Source: Hyphomonas sp. Mor2 (GTDB taxonomy: Bacteria > Pseudomonadota > Alphaproteobacteria > Caulobacterales > Hyphomonadaceae). From it: a stretch of DNA of 64,000 nucleotides. The stretch spans positions 2,790,001 through 2,854,000 of the forward strand of contig NZ_CP017718.1 in the NCBI RefSeq assembly GCF_001854405.1, read 5' to 3'. The notes under the pieces were generated by a model that made no database searches, was not told where the DNA came from, and saw nothing but the letters and a program-made list of their open reading frames with translations. Within the stretch, counting starts at the first letter, position 1. Each line of letters starts with the position of its first letter. This document shows positions 8,812 to 17,254 of this stretch, one piece after another. The position numbers were made by a program, and so were the translations under genes.

Positions 8812-9855
8812 TCAGGGAAACTCGCGAACCAATCGAAGCGAAGTGCCTTCATTGCGATTATAATAGTGCGGACCCACACGCATGGCTGACCGCATCTGCC
8901 AGGGGCTTTCCTGCCAGGACCCGCCACGCACCGTTCGGTACTGGCAGTCCGGTTTGTCGTGGAATCCGCCAGAGTTGTTTTGCGATGAATAGAAAGGTCG
9001 AAAACAATCAAGCGTCCATTCCCAGGCGCTGCCATGCATATCATACAGGCCGAACGCGTTGGGGTCATAAGTCCCAACCTCCGGGGGGGCCGTGCTGTCA
9101 TGCGCCCCGCCGCACCCAGAACAGGCTGCCAAGTCAGACCCAACCTGGTCGCCCCAGCTAAAGGCAGACGTACTGCCGGCCCGCGCGGCATATTCCCATT
9201 CCACTTCGGTCGGCATGCGGTAGGTCTGCCCGGTCGTGGCGCTCAACCAACGCGCATAGGCAGCCCCATCATCCCAATCCAGGTTCAGCTGCGGGCTACG
9301 CTCGCCTTCATTCATGCCGTCAAAGGCATGCGCCGATGCGGGTCGGGCCGGTAGACCCGTGATCGCTTCCCAATCCGGATCCGACTGGGCGGTGAGCCAC
9401 TCACCTCGAGTCAGCTCGAAGCGAGAAATTGCAAATGCGCGCGGCAGGGTGACCACGCGGCGCGCACCTTCTCGATTGGAGTGACGCAGTTTTTGCCGCA
9501 AGGACCGGGGGAACCGGAGATGCGTAAAGCGCTCGGTTTCGATCATAGGCGACCCGATCAGAACGTGAGCTGGTGGCAGCTCGACCATCTCCGGACAGGT
9601 ATCACAGTCCTGAAATGTCCGGCCGGGTCTCGCCTCTGCGTGTGGCTGGTGCATGGGCAGGACCTGAATGACCGGCCAAAGGGCCCATAATTGCAGCTCC
9701 GAAACCGGCATCGCGCGGGTTTCACTCGATGGTGGGGCCGCCTTGATACGGTCTAAAGTGTCCAGCGCCAGAAGATACAGGCTTGCGCAGATAACCGTGA
9801 ATGCGAGAACCACCTGCATCAGGGTGCGTGCAATTTGCGTCCATCGTCCGAGCAT
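8812..9855 (-). CDS. Membrane-anchored FGE-sulfatase-fold protein, lacks catalytic Cys
   Basis: A 347-residue protein with one N-terminal membrane segment (about residues 12-32) and a periplasmic formylglycine-generating-enzyme (SUMF1) fold. Family signatures are visible: FELTRGEWL, MPTEVEWEYAARAG, NAFGLYDMHGSAWEWT and VRGGSW. The C-terminus reads TSLRLVREFP where true FGE has a GFRCA cysteine motif, so copper-dependent formylglycine formation is unlikely. The fold is also used for other oxygenases, structural or ligand-binding roles. It is inside the leu operon. Confidence 0.85.
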   Translation of the reverse strand: MLGRWTQIARTLMQVVLAFTVICASLYLLALDTLDRIKAAPPSSETRAMPVSELQLWALWPVIQVLPMHQPHAEARPGRTFQDCDTCPEMVELPPAHVLIGSPMIETERFTHLRFPRSLRQKLRHSNREGARRVVTLPRAFAISRFELTRGEWLTAQSDPDWEAITGLPARPASAHAFDGMNEGERSPQLNLDWDDGAAYARWLSATTGQTYRMPTEVEWEYAARAGSTSAFSWGDQVGSDLAACSGCGGAHDSTAPPEVGTYDPNAFGLYDMHGSAWEWTLDCFRPFYSSQNNSGGFHDKPDCQYRTVRGGSWQESPWQMRSAMRVGPHYYNRNEGTSLRLVREFP

Positions 9856-9957
9856 TAGCGCCTCCGTCCCCTCTCCTCAGACCGGGCACGTGGACATCCG
9901 GTCCGGCACAGGAGTGTCGAACCCGACAGGCGCAAATTTTATGCCAGAGCGCGCGTA

Positions 9958-10647
9958 TCAGGCGCGCGTGCGGCGGGACGCGGCGCGAAACGATTCCAGC
10001 CGCTTTTTCTGGTCGCCCGCGGCATCGAAATTCTTTGGCGCAAGCCAGGCCCTGAACGCCCGCTTGATGGCAGGCCAGTCCTCATCGGTCATCGCATACC
10101 AGGCTGTGTCCCGGCTCTTGCCTTTCACCACCATATCATTGCGGAAAATGCCCTCGAACTGAAACCCAAACCGTTCTGCTGCGCGTTTGGAGGCGGCATT
10201 TTCATTGTGGCATTTCCATTCATAGCGCCGATAGCCCAGCTCATCGAAGACATGCCCTGCCATCAGGCTCATCGCTTCAGTGGCTTCGGCGGACCGTTTC
10301 AGGTCGGGGCCGAAGGCAACGCAGCCAATCTCCGCGCTGCCATGCGCTTCGCGGATCCGCATATAGCTCGACATGCCGAGGACATCGCCGCCCTTCGCGC
10401 GGCGAATGACCAGGGTCTCCCAGCCCGCATCTTCGGCCACAAAGCCAAACACTTTCCGGAATTGTTTGCGACTCTCGAACGGCCCAATCGGCATATAGGT
10501 CCAGATATCTGCCACATCCGGTGCCGCAACCGCATCATACAGGCCGTTCAAATGCGCCTCCCAATCGAGCGGCTCCAGCACCACGCGATCCCCCGTCAGC
10601 GGCCATTGTCCCGGGCGTTCGCGGGGAGTCCATTTTTTCAGACTCAC
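9958..10647 (-). CDS. GNAT family N-acetyltransferase (RimJ/RimL-like)
   Basis: A 229-residue acetyltransferase resembling RimJ/RimL-type GNATs: [13 protein letters not shown] at the start, then [18 protein letters not shown] as the acetyl-CoA-binding region and [27 protein letters not shown], the hallmark of the family. I place the start at GTG 10647 because GTGA overlaps the leuC stop by four bases; the longer open frame to 10827 lies inside leuC. Substrate is unknown. Co-transcribed with leuC. Confidence 0.85.
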   Translation of the reverse strand: MSLKKWTPRERPGQWPLTGDRVVLEPLDWEAHLNGLYDAVAAPDVADIWTYMPIGPFESRKQFRKVFGFVAEDAGWETLVIRRAKGGDVLGMSSYMRIREAHGSAEIGCVAFGPDLKRSAEATEAMSLMAGHVFDELGYRRYEWKCHNENAASKRAAERFGFQFEGIFRNDMVVKGKSRDTAWYAMTDEDWPAIKRAFRAWLAPKNFDAAGDQKKRLESFRAASRRTRA

Positions 10648-12044
10648 GCGCCGATCACTCCGGTAATCGCTGCGCGCGCGGCCAGATATGGACTCATCAG
10701 ATGAGTGCGTCCGCCGCGGCCCTGGCGGCCTTCGAAATTGCGGTTCGAGGTCGAGGCGCAGCGCTCCCCTGGCGCCAGGATGTCCGGATTCATGCCGAGA
10801 CACATGGAACAGCCTGGCTCGCGCCATTCGAACCCGGCGGCGCGGAACACCTCGTCCAGGCCCTCGCTTTCGGCCTGCGCCCGCACCAGGCCGGAGCCGG
10901 GGACGATCATCGCACGCACCCCGTCTGCCACCTTGCCGGACCGGGCCACCTCAGCGGCGACGCGAAGATCCTCGATGCGGGAATTGGTGCAGGAACCGAT
11001 AAACACGCGCTGGACCGGCGTACCCGACAGGTCGGCGCCCGCTTCGAGGCCCATATAGTCCAGAGCGCGTTCAGCGGCTGCCTTTTTGACCGGATCGTCC
11101 ATCTTGGCCGGATCCGGGACCTGACCGGAAACCGGAATGGCCTGTTCAGGGCTGGTGCCCCAGGTCACGGTCGGCTCAATATCGGCGCAATTGATCTCGA
11201 TCACATCGTCCCAGACCGCGTCATCATCGGAATAGAGCGTGCGCCAGTGACGCTCGGCAATCTCCCAGGCGCCGGCTTTCGGCGCGGAAGGACGCCCTTT
11301 GACATAGGCGAAGGTGACCTCGTCCGGCGCGATCAGGCCGGCCCGGGCGCCGCCTTCAATCGACAGATTGCACAGGGTCATGCGGCCTTCCATGGTGAGG
11401 CCTCGGATCGCCTCGCCGCGAAACTCCATGACGCATCCGGTGCCACCCGCCGTGCCGATCCGCGCGATCAGATGCAAGGCGATGTCCTTGGCCGTCACGC
11501 CGTCCGGCAGGGGGCCTTTGAACTCCACCGCCATATTCTTCATCTTGCGGGCCCGCAGGGTTTGCGTGGCCAGGACATGCTCGACCTCAGACGTCCCGAT
11601 CCCATGCGCGAGCGAGCCGAAAGCGCCATGCGTCGAGGTATGGCTGTCCCCGCAGACAATCGTCATGCCCGGCTGCGTGCGGCCCTGTTCCGGCCCGACC
11701 ACATGGACGATGCCATTATTGATATGGCCCATGGGGAAGTATTCGATGCCATGCTCGGCGACATTCCGGGTCAGCGCCTTCAGCTGATTGCGGGCTGCCT
11801 CGTCGCGGACACCATCGAGCCCCTTGGACTGGCCCTCGGTCGGCGTGTTGTGATCCGCCACTGCCAGCGTCAGATCAGGTCGACGCACGCCGCGCCCCGC
11901 CGCTTTCAGCCCGGCAAAGGCCTGCGGCGTGGTGACTTCGTGGATGAGGTGGAGATCGATAAAAAGCAGCGCTTCACCCGTGGCCGCATCCTCGCTGACC
12001 ACGTGCTGATTCCAGATCTTATCGTAAAGCGTTTGTCCTGACAT
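10644..12044 (-). CDS. leuC: 3-isopropylmalate dehydratase large subunit
   Basis: LeuC, the [4Fe-4S] aconitase-like subunit of isopropylmalate isomerase, 466 residues. Cluster ligands are Cys352 in GSCTNSR and Cys412/Cys415 in [25 protein letters not shown] and the GRCAST-like [19 protein letters not shown] segments match the family. This is the first gene of the minus-strand leu operon. The promoter should lie in the 265-base interval shared with the divergent phaE-like gene. Confidence 0.98.
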   Translation of the reverse strand: MSGQTLYDKIWNQHVVSEDAATGEALLFIDLHLIHEVTTPQAFAGLKAAGRGVRRPDLTLAVADHNTPTEGQSKGLDGVRDEAARNQLKALTRNVAEHGIEYFPMGHINNGIVHVVGPEQGRTQPGMTIVCGDSHTSTHGAFGSLAHGIGTSEVEHVLATQTLRARKMKNMAVEFKGPLPDGVTAKDIALHLIARIGTAGGTGCVMEFRGEAIRGLTMEGRMTLCNLSIEGGARAGLIAPDEVTFAYVKGRPSAPKAGAWEIAERHWRTLYSDDDAVWDDVIEINCADIEPTVTWGTSPEQAIPVSGQVPDPAKMDDPVKKAAAERALDYMGLEAGADLSGTPVQRVFIGSCTNSRIEDLRVAAEVARSGKVADGVRAMIVPGSGLVRAQAESEGLDEVFRAAGFEWREPGCSMCLGMNPDILAPGERCASTSNRNFEGRQGRGGRTHLMSPYLAARAAITGVIGA

Positions 12045-12309
12045 CCTGCCTCATCCTTTCTCGCCGCCTCTATCAGCATGGCCCGCGAGCGAGGGCAAGG
12101 TGGATATGATGATTGGGGTGTGCGGGAGTCTGCTTTTGGCGTCGGAGGGGCCGCGCACTTAATCGCGTGCGCTTGGCCCCCGTCCAAATCGATCGAACAT
12201 GGCCAAGCTCATTCTATCCATCAAAGCAGGATGACGCCGGGGCTAGATGGACCTTTCTATTCGTCTAAGTTAGAAAAACCGAATAGAACAAACGAGTTGG
12301 AGTATCCGC
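12045..12309. promoter_or_regulatory. Divergent intergenic region leuC / phaE-like
   Basis: A 265-base gap between divergent leuC and the phaE-like gene that must carry both promoters. It contains a perfect 9-bp inverted repeat, TTCTATTCG at 12255-12263 and CGAATAGAA at 12280-12288, with 16 bases between, starting 55 bases before the GTG of the phaE-like gene. This looks like an operator or small hairpin. No leucine-attenuator peptide or obvious T-box was seen. Confidence 0.5.
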
Positions 12310-12669
12310 GTGGCACAAAACAAGAGCGGCGATCCGGTCCAGAAGGCCGTCGCATCCCTCGAAGAACGCGTCAATGAACTCGGCAAAGCGGTCTTCGGCT
12401 CCGAGAATTTCGGGAAAGTCATGAACACAGCCGTGACAACCCAGGCCCGCGTTCAGAAGCGATTTGCCGACCGCATGGGAAAGAACCTGCATTTCTACAA
12501 CATGCCGACGCAAGAAGACATCGTCATGCTGGCGGAACAGTGTGGCCGTATCGAAGAGCGAATGGTCGCCATCGAGGCCATGTTGCTCGAAGTCTTGGGC
12601 AAGAAGGCCACACCAACACGTAAAGGCCCGGCACGGACCAAGAAGCCAAAATCGGCAACAAAGAAGTAA
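12310..12669 (+). CDS. Short PhaE/phasin-like protein
   Basis: A 119-residue protein starting at GTG, with GTTGGAG upstream. It has an amphipathic helical core and the motif YNMPTQEDIVMLAEQC followed by a heptad-like IEERMVAIEAMLLEV helix. This resembles the C-terminal NLPTRSEVD-like motif of PhaE and phasins. The tail is Lys/Pro/Thr-rich (ending KKPKSATKK), as in granule- or DNA-associated phasins. True PhaE is about 350 residues, so this is a truncated or minimal form. It immediately precedes phaC, 22 bases apart, supporting a role as PhaC partner or granule protein. Confidence 0.7.
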   Translation: MAQNKSGDPVQKAVASLEERVNELGKAVFGSENFGKVMNTAVTTQARVQKRFADRMGKNLHFYNMPTQEDIVMLAEQCGRIEERMVAIEAMLLEVLGKKATPTRKGPARTKKPKSATKK

Positions 12670-12691
12670 TCGCCGAAGCGAGGAGTGCGTG

Positions 12692-13771
12692 GTGGCCAAG
12701 ACGAAAGCGAAAGAAAAGTCGACAGGCGACCGAATCCGCCAACTGGTGGATCGCACCATTCAGCGCAACATAAACGGCGTGTCTTACTTCCTTTCCGATG
12801 ACCCGCCCGTTGGCCAGACGCGGAAAGACATCATCCACAAGCGCGGCACGCTGCAGCTGTTTCATTATCATCCCCTCAGCGATGAGGTTTACAAGACGCC
12901 GATCTTGATTGTGACGCCGACCTCTAACCGGTCCTACGTCCTGGATATGATGCCAGGCGTCAGCCTGGTCGAGTTTCTGTTGAAGGCCGGATACGATGTG
13001 TTCCTGATGGATTGGCAACCGCCTCGTCCAGAAGAAAAAACGCTGACCCTGCAAGACTATACACAGACCTTCATTCAGGAATGCCTCGAAATTGTCGCGC
13101 GAGAGACAGGGGAAGATGAGGTCAGCCTTATTGGCTATTGTATGGGCGGCGTCCTGGCGTCGATCTACACGGCGTCGATGAAAGGCGCCGGGGTTCGCAA
13201 TCTGGTCTGCTTCACGACACCCGTGAATTTCCATGAAATGGGTATGTTCACCAAAGTCACAGACAAGAAGCATTTCGAAGTCGACAGAATGGTCGACCTC
13301 ATCGGAAATGTACCGCCCAATTTTGTTTTCCAAGGCTTCCAGATGACCGCCCCCGCAGGTCAGACCGCTGCGCAGATTACGTTATGGCGAAATATGTGGG
13401 ACAGCGATTTCGTCGAAAACTTCCGCAAGTATGACCGCTGGAGCAATGACATGCTGCCGCTGGCGGGCGAGTATTTCCGCGAGACGGTGAAGGAGCTGTT
13501 CTGGGAGAACGCGCTATATACCGGAAAGCTCCGGGTCGGCGGCAAATCGGCCAATCTTGCAAATATCAAAGTGCCGATTTTCCATGCCTGCGCACAACAC
13601 GATTCCCTGGTCCTGCCACCCGCCAGCGCCCCTTTGATCGAACTGGTCGGGTCCGAGGACAAGACCGATATCGTCCTCAAAGGGGGCCATGTGAGTTTGG
13701 TCTGTGGCGCCAATGCCGTCGGTCGTATGTGGCCGGTTCTGGATGACTGGCTTTCAGAGAGGTCTGCATGA
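12692..13771 (+). CDS. phaC: Class III-type polyhydroxyalkanoate synthase PhaC
   Basis: PhaC polymerises hydroxyacyl-CoA to polyhydroxyalkanoate on granules. This 359-residue protein has the size of class III enzymes. The lipase-box nucleophile is Cys150 in GYCMGG, with Asp in HACAQHDS and His in KGGHVSLV as the rest of the triad, plus the conserved Trp-rich FLMDWQPPRP. GTG at 12692 is chosen: AGGAG lies six bases upstream; another GTG at 12689 is too close. It is preceded by a PhaE-like gene and its last codon overlaps the GNAT start (ATGA). Confidence 0.92.
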   Translation: MAKTKAKEKSTGDRIRQLVDRTIQRNINGVSYFLSDDPPVGQTRKDIIHKRGTLQLFHYHPLSDEVYKTPILIVTPTSNRSYVLDMMPGVSLVEFLLKAGYDVFLMDWQPPRPEEKTLTLQDYTQTFIQECLEIVARETGEDEVSLIGYCMGGVLASIYTASMKGAGVRNLVCFTTPVNFHEMGMFTKVTDKKHFEVDRMVDLIGNVPPNFVFQGFQMTAPAGQTAAQITLWRNMWDSDFVENFRKYDRWSNDMLPLAGEYFRETVKELFWENALYTGKLRVGGKSANLANIKVPIFHACAQHDSLVLPPASAPLIELVGSEDKTDIVLKGGHVSLVCGANAVGRMWPVLDDWLSERSA

Positions 13772-14337
13772 CACAATCCGATTACCCCAAAACAATCTCG
13801 CTGGGTTCAGACCAGATCACGCTGCGCCTGCCTGTTGCAGCTGACGCAGACGCCGTGCACCGCTTTGCGTGTGCGTTGCCAGATCATGATTTGCTATATC
13901 TGCGCCGCGACATTTCCAAGCGCCCCGTCGTCGATGCCTGGTTCGAGAGTATTAAAGACGGTGACAGCTTGGCGTTACTCGCGGAGCAGGACGGCGCATT
14001 GATAGGAATGGCCGGCATGATGCTCGATCGCAAATCATGGTCGCCACATGTCGGGGAGATTCGCGTCCTGCTGGGCCCCGAAGCGCGCGGCAAAGGACTT
14101 GGCCGCGTGATGATCCAGGAGAGTTTCGTTCAGGCGATCGGTGCAGGTGTCGAAAAAATCATCGCCCAAATGACCTTGGACCAATCTGCAGCACGCGCTG
14201 TATTCGAAGAGATGGGGTTTCAGCAAGAAGCCCTATTGAAAGAACACGTCCGCGACCGAAACGGCGAAGATCACGACATCATCATTATGTCCTGCAACGT
14301 GGAGAGCGCTGCCGCTCGGCTGGCAGTTCATCGATAG
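13768..14337 (+). CDS. GNAT family N-acetyltransferase
   Basis: A 189-residue GNAT protein. The acetyl-CoA-binding motif A is visible as IRVLLGPEARGKGLGRVMIQ, followed by the AARAVFEEMGFQQEAL motif B. The start codon overlaps the phaC stop by four bases, implying translational coupling and possibly a role tied to polymer metabolism, but the acceptor substrate is unknown. Confidence 0.82.
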   Translation: MTQSDYPKTISLGSDQITLRLPVAADADAVHRFACALPDHDLLYLRRDISKRPVVDAWFESIKDGDSLALLAEQDGALIGMAGMMLDRKSWSPHVGEIRVLLGPEARGKGLGRVMIQESFVQAIGAGVEKIIAQMTLDQSAARAVFEEMGFQQEALLKEHVRDRNGEDHDIIIMSCNVESAAARLAVHR

Positions 14338-14391
14338 TTTCGACAAAATCCTGATCAAGGGCGGAAATGGCGCCACGCGCGCCCCACGGAC

Positions 14392-15081
14392 TTATTTCAA
14401 CCTGGGATAGGCTTGGCGCAGATAATTGAGGATTGCGAAGCTACCGGTCACGAGCCGATCAGAGTTTGGGTCTTTTAAGAGAGGCGTTCTTTGGCCGTTG
14501 GGGGCTTGCGCCGTCCAGAAATATTCCAACTCTTTGCTGCACAACATTTCCTTTACAAGCCGTCCCCCTGCTGAACGTTCTGAAGCGTAGAGCAAGAGCG
14601 GCTTATCCGGTTGGGCCGCTGGGCGCGCAATCGTGCCGTTCATGTATCGTGCGAGCGCGGCAAACTGGGAGAGTATCTGATTTATTGGCCCAGCCCAATG
14701 TATGAGTGGACGAGGCGTCTTTCCGTATCGCTGACGCAGGTAGCGAGCAATATCCGCACTTTCATACATGGCTACAGCCGCGCCTTCTGCCGAAACGTTT
14801 GGATCAACCAAATACGGAAATTGTGCTTTGCCACCTTTTTGTTTCACCTCGGGCCGAAACCGCTTGCCGCCCTTGGGACAAGGCTTGACGTTCACGGTGA
14901 CACCGGAGGCGGATACTTGTTCACGCGCTATTCTACAAAATGGACAGCTTTCGAACTCATACAGGATGAGTGGCGACGTCGGTATGGACACAGATGATCC
15001 CGTCCCTCCTGCACCCAGGCGCAGGGCGGAGGCAATCAATGAAAGCGACCAGTCCATAGGGAAGAGCAATCTGGATAGCAT
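14392..15081 (-). CDS. Tandem GST-N/glutaredoxin-like protein
   Basis: A 229-residue protein with two thioredoxin-fold GST N-terminal units. The first (about residues 38-120) has a CPFC redox motif at the right place (ILYEFESCPFCR) and PYLVDP with its cis-proline; the second (about 155-229) begins LLLYASERSAGGRLV, lacks the CxxC and ends with a GSFAILNYL helix. No all-alpha GST C-domain is present. This layout occurs in proteobacterial glutathione S-transferase N-domain proteins of unknown role, likely thiol redox or maleylacetoacetate-isomerase-like. It converges on the GNAT gene. Confidence 0.75.
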   Translation of the reverse strand: MLSRLLFPMDWSLSLIASALRLGAGGTGSSVSIPTSPLILYEFESCPFCRIAREQVSASGVTVNVKPCPKGGKRFRPEVKQKGGKAQFPYLVDPNVSAEGAAVAMYESADIARYLRQRYGKTPRPLIHWAGPINQILSQFAALARYMNGTIARPAAQPDKPLLLYASERSAGGRLVKEMLCSKELEYFWTAQAPNGQRTPLLKDPNSDRLVTGSFAILNYLRQAYPRLK

Positions 15082-15142
15082 GGCGACTAATTACCGGTTC
15101 TATTAGCAAAACACCAGATGAGCGCCTGTAGCCCGGTGTCTG

Positions 15143-15354
15143 CTCCTGACCCAAAGCGGACGTAATGATCAAGAGACCCCCTTGAAGCCTCATCCTGAGC
15201 GCCTGAAGACCTGAGGTCCGCTTCAAGCGCTCCCCACGGAATTTTCCGTGGGGTCCAGCACGGGGTCTGGCGGCTGAGATCGGGAGAGGTGTTTTCGCTC
15301 TCGACCTTCACGGCACGTGTGGGTGATGGACTGCCCGATCAAGTCGGGCAGAGC
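15143..15354 (+). repeat. Repeat module, copy A
   Basis: A 212-base module beginning CTCCTGACCCAAAGCG and ending CCCGATCAAGTCGGGCAGAGC. It contains TTGAAGCCTCATCCTGAGCG, a CCCCACGGAA/TTCCGTGGGG hairpin and GGGAGAGGTGTTTTCGCTC. It recurs in the same order at 15390-15680. It is non-coding. Confidence 0.75.
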
Positions 15355-15389
15355 GCCGGGAGGAGGGTGCGGACGAAACCGAGCGGCTT

Positions 15390-15680
15390 CTCCTGACCCA
15401 AAGCGCACGTACAGATCAAGAGACCCTCTTGAAGCCTCATCCTGAGCGAAGTCGAAGGACGAGGCGGGCTTGACGCCAGTTCCCAGAAGCCCGGCCCTTG
15501 ATCCTTCGACTTCGCTCAGGATGAGGGCCTGAATTACTGAGGTTCCCCTCAAGCGCTCCCCACGGGCTTGTCCGTGGGGTCCAGCTCGAGATCTGGCGGC
15601 AGAGGTCGGGAGAGGTGTTTTCGCTCCCGATCTTCGCGGCCCGTGCGGGGGTTGGACTGCCCGATCAAGTCGGGCAGAGC
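15390..15680 (+). repeat. Repeat module, copy B with nested inverted repeat
   Basis: The second copy of the module, 291 bases. It is longer because a pair of perfect 24-base inverted arms (15435-15458 and 15503-15526, core CTGAGCGAAGTCGAAGG and its complement) lies where copy A goes straight on. The CCCCACGGG/TCCGTGGGG hairpin and the terminal CCCGATCAAGTCGGGCAGAGC match copy A. The arm sequence is of the dispersed-repeat type common in alphaproteobacterial intergenic regions. Confidence 0.75.
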
Positions 15681-15910
15681 ATGCCCAGACCGGGCTGGGC
15701 AGAGCGTGAAGGTTGGATATGGAAGCCCAGAGCCTGGTCCCGGGCCGAGCCCGGGACTGCGGAGAAAAGGAGCGAGCGCAAATTTTGATCCCGCTTTCCT
15801 GACGAAAGTCAGGATCCATGGCGGTTGAGAGGGGACTCCGCCAGCCGCCGTGGATGCCAACTTTCGTTGGCAATGCGGGCTGAGAAACCCGTGAAGCGAA
15901 AATTCACCCG

Positions 15911-15943
15911 AAACAAAAAACCCCGCACCGATGGGCGGGGCTT
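15911..15943 (-). terminator. Rho-independent terminator of the aroK-rplS operon
   Basis: Read on the minus strand, CCCCGCCCATCGGTGCGGGG forms an 8-bp GC-rich stem and is followed by a run of six T. It lies 25 bases past the rplS stop, exactly where the operon should end. Confidence 0.9.
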
Positions 15944-15967
15944 TTCAAACCTGGGTTTAAACCAGCT

Positions 15968-16537
15968 CTACGCTTCGGCGTCGCCGTCTGGAGCGGCTTC
16001 TGCTGCGGCGGCTTCGGCCTCAGCGGCGGCGGCAGCCGCAGCGTCTTCAGCAGCTTTCGCCTTGGCCGCGGCGTCACGCTCTTTCGCCGCTTCTTCGCGG
16101 CGGGCGACCTTGGCAGCGTCGCGCTGGCGGCGCAGCTCGGTCTTGGACGTGGTGATCTCAGTGGTCTCCATGCCGTGGCCGGTGGTCCGCTCGGCGATCC
16201 GGGCAGACTTACCGCGACGATCGCGGAGATAGTAAAGTTTGGCGCGGCGGACGCGGCCCTTGCGCTTCACTTCGATGCTTTCGATCATTGGCGAAACCAC
16301 CGGGAACACCCGCTCAACGCCTTCACCGAAAGAAATCTTGCGGACCGTGAAATTCTCGTTCAGGCCCTGACCGGCGCGGGCAATACATACGCCCTCATAG
16401 CGCTGTACACGCTCACGGTCGCCCTCTTTGATACGCACGTTCACAGACAGCGTATCGCCTGGGGAAAATTCTGGGATGGTTTTGCCAGCGGTAACGCGGG
16501 CAACTTCTTCAGCTTCAAGCTGTTCAATCATGTTCAT
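15968..16537 (-). CDS. rplS: 50S ribosomal protein L19 with long C-terminal extension
   Basis: L19 sits at the 30S-50S interface. Residues 1 to about 118 match the family ([62 protein letters not shown]). Beyond that lies an extra tail of about 70 residues rich in Ala, Glu and Lys that looks helical. ATG 16537 is preceded by GGAGACGGACG; ATG 16531 is an alternative. The start overlaps the trmD end. A standard L19 is about 115-130 residues, so the tail is the notable part. Confidence 0.95.
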   Translation of the reverse strand: MNMIEQLEAEEVARVTAGKTIPEFSPGDTLSVNVRIKEGDRERVQRYEGVCIARAGQGLNENFTVRKISFGEGVERVFPVVSPMIESIEVKRKGRVRRAKLYYLRDRRGKSARIAERTTGHGMETTEITTSKTELRRQRDAAKVARREEAAKERDAAAKAKAAEDAAAAAAAEAEAAAAEAAPDGDAEA

Positions 16538-17252
16538 CGTCCGTCTCCGACGCTCGCAAATTGGGTCCATTTCGGAAAGCAGCCCATAAATCGGGTCGGC
16601 GGGTTTTTGTCAATGCCTGACTCTGCTGATTCCTCCACTCTTCGACAGCTTTGTGATTGCCCGATAGCAGCACATCCGGCGTGCCCTGCCCTTCCCAGCT
16701 CCGCGGCAAGGTATAATGGGGGTATTCGAGCAGTCCTGACGAGAAGCTCTCCTCCTCCACCGAGGCCTGATTTCCGGTCACACCGGGGATCAGGCGCAGC
16801 GTCGCTTCCAGCATCGCCATGGCCGCCACTTCGCCGCCTGCCAGGACGAAATCGCCGAGGGAGACTTCCAGCATGTTCCGCCGCTCGATGACGCGCTGAT
16901 CGAGGCCCTCGAAGCGGCCGCAGAAGAAATTGAGGCCAGGGCCCGCTGCCCAGCTCTGCGCCAGGTCCTGCGAGAAGGGCACACCGCGGGGGCTGAGATA
17001 GATGAGCGGGGCCTCGGAGGCGGGAAGACTGTCTATCGCCGCGGCGGCGACGTCAGGGCGCAGGACCAGCCCGGCACCGCCCCCGGCTGGCGCGTCATCG
17101 ACCTGCCTATGCTTGCCGAGCCCGAACGTGCGCAGGTCTACCGTGTCCAGGCTCCAGACCCCATCGCGGCGGGCGCGGTCCAGGATCGAAACCCCGAGCG
17201 GGCCTGGAAACGCGTCTGGATAGAGCGTGATGAAAGTCGCGGCGAAACTCAT
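16524..17252 (-). CDS. trmD: tRNA (guanine-N1)-methyltransferase
   Basis: TrmD methylates G37 of tRNAs with SAM, preventing frameshifts. The 242-residue protein has the SPOUT knot motifs: [20 protein letters not shown] and [15 protein letters not shown], and the C-terminal [13 protein letters not shown]. Its 3' end overlaps rplS, as is common in proteobacteria where trmD-rplS are adjacent. It starts two bases after the preceding glycosylase stop. Confidence 0.97.
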   Translation of the reverse strand: MSFAATFITLYPDAFPGPLGVSILDRARRDGVWSLDTVDLRTFGLGKHRQVDDAPAGGGAGLVLRPDVAAAAIDSLPASEAPLIYLSPRGVPFSQDLAQSWAAGPGLNFFCGRFEGLDQRVIERRNMLEVSLGDFVLAGGEVAAMAMLEATLRLIPGVTGNQASVEEESFSSGLLEYPHYTLPRSWEGQGTPDVLLSGNHKAVEEWRNQQSQALTKTRRPDLWAAFRNGPNLRASETDDEHD

Positions 17253-17254
17253 CT

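Larger units (their letters stand above)
15082..15910. other. Non-coding block with duplicated modules and hairpins
   Basis: An 829-base stretch with no convincing gene. Open frames here run through repeats and have no family likeness. It contains two copies of a repeated module (15143-15354 and 15390-15680), then a run of short perfect hairpins: GCCCAGAC/GGGCTGGGC near 15683-15700, TCCCGGGC/GCCCGGGA near 15738-15756, CCTGACGAAAGTCAGG near 15798-15813 and TGCCAACTTTCGTTGGCA near 15856-15873. It resembles an accumulation site for REP-like elements downstream of the rplS operon. Confidence 0.7.

Noticed and set aside
10521-12041. Plus-strand 506-codon open frame
   Set aside because: Mirror of leuC and the GNAT gene, with no family likeness.
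15223-15873. Minus-strand 216-codon open frame in the repeat block
   Set aside because: Runs through both repeat modules and hairpins; low-complexity and no domain.
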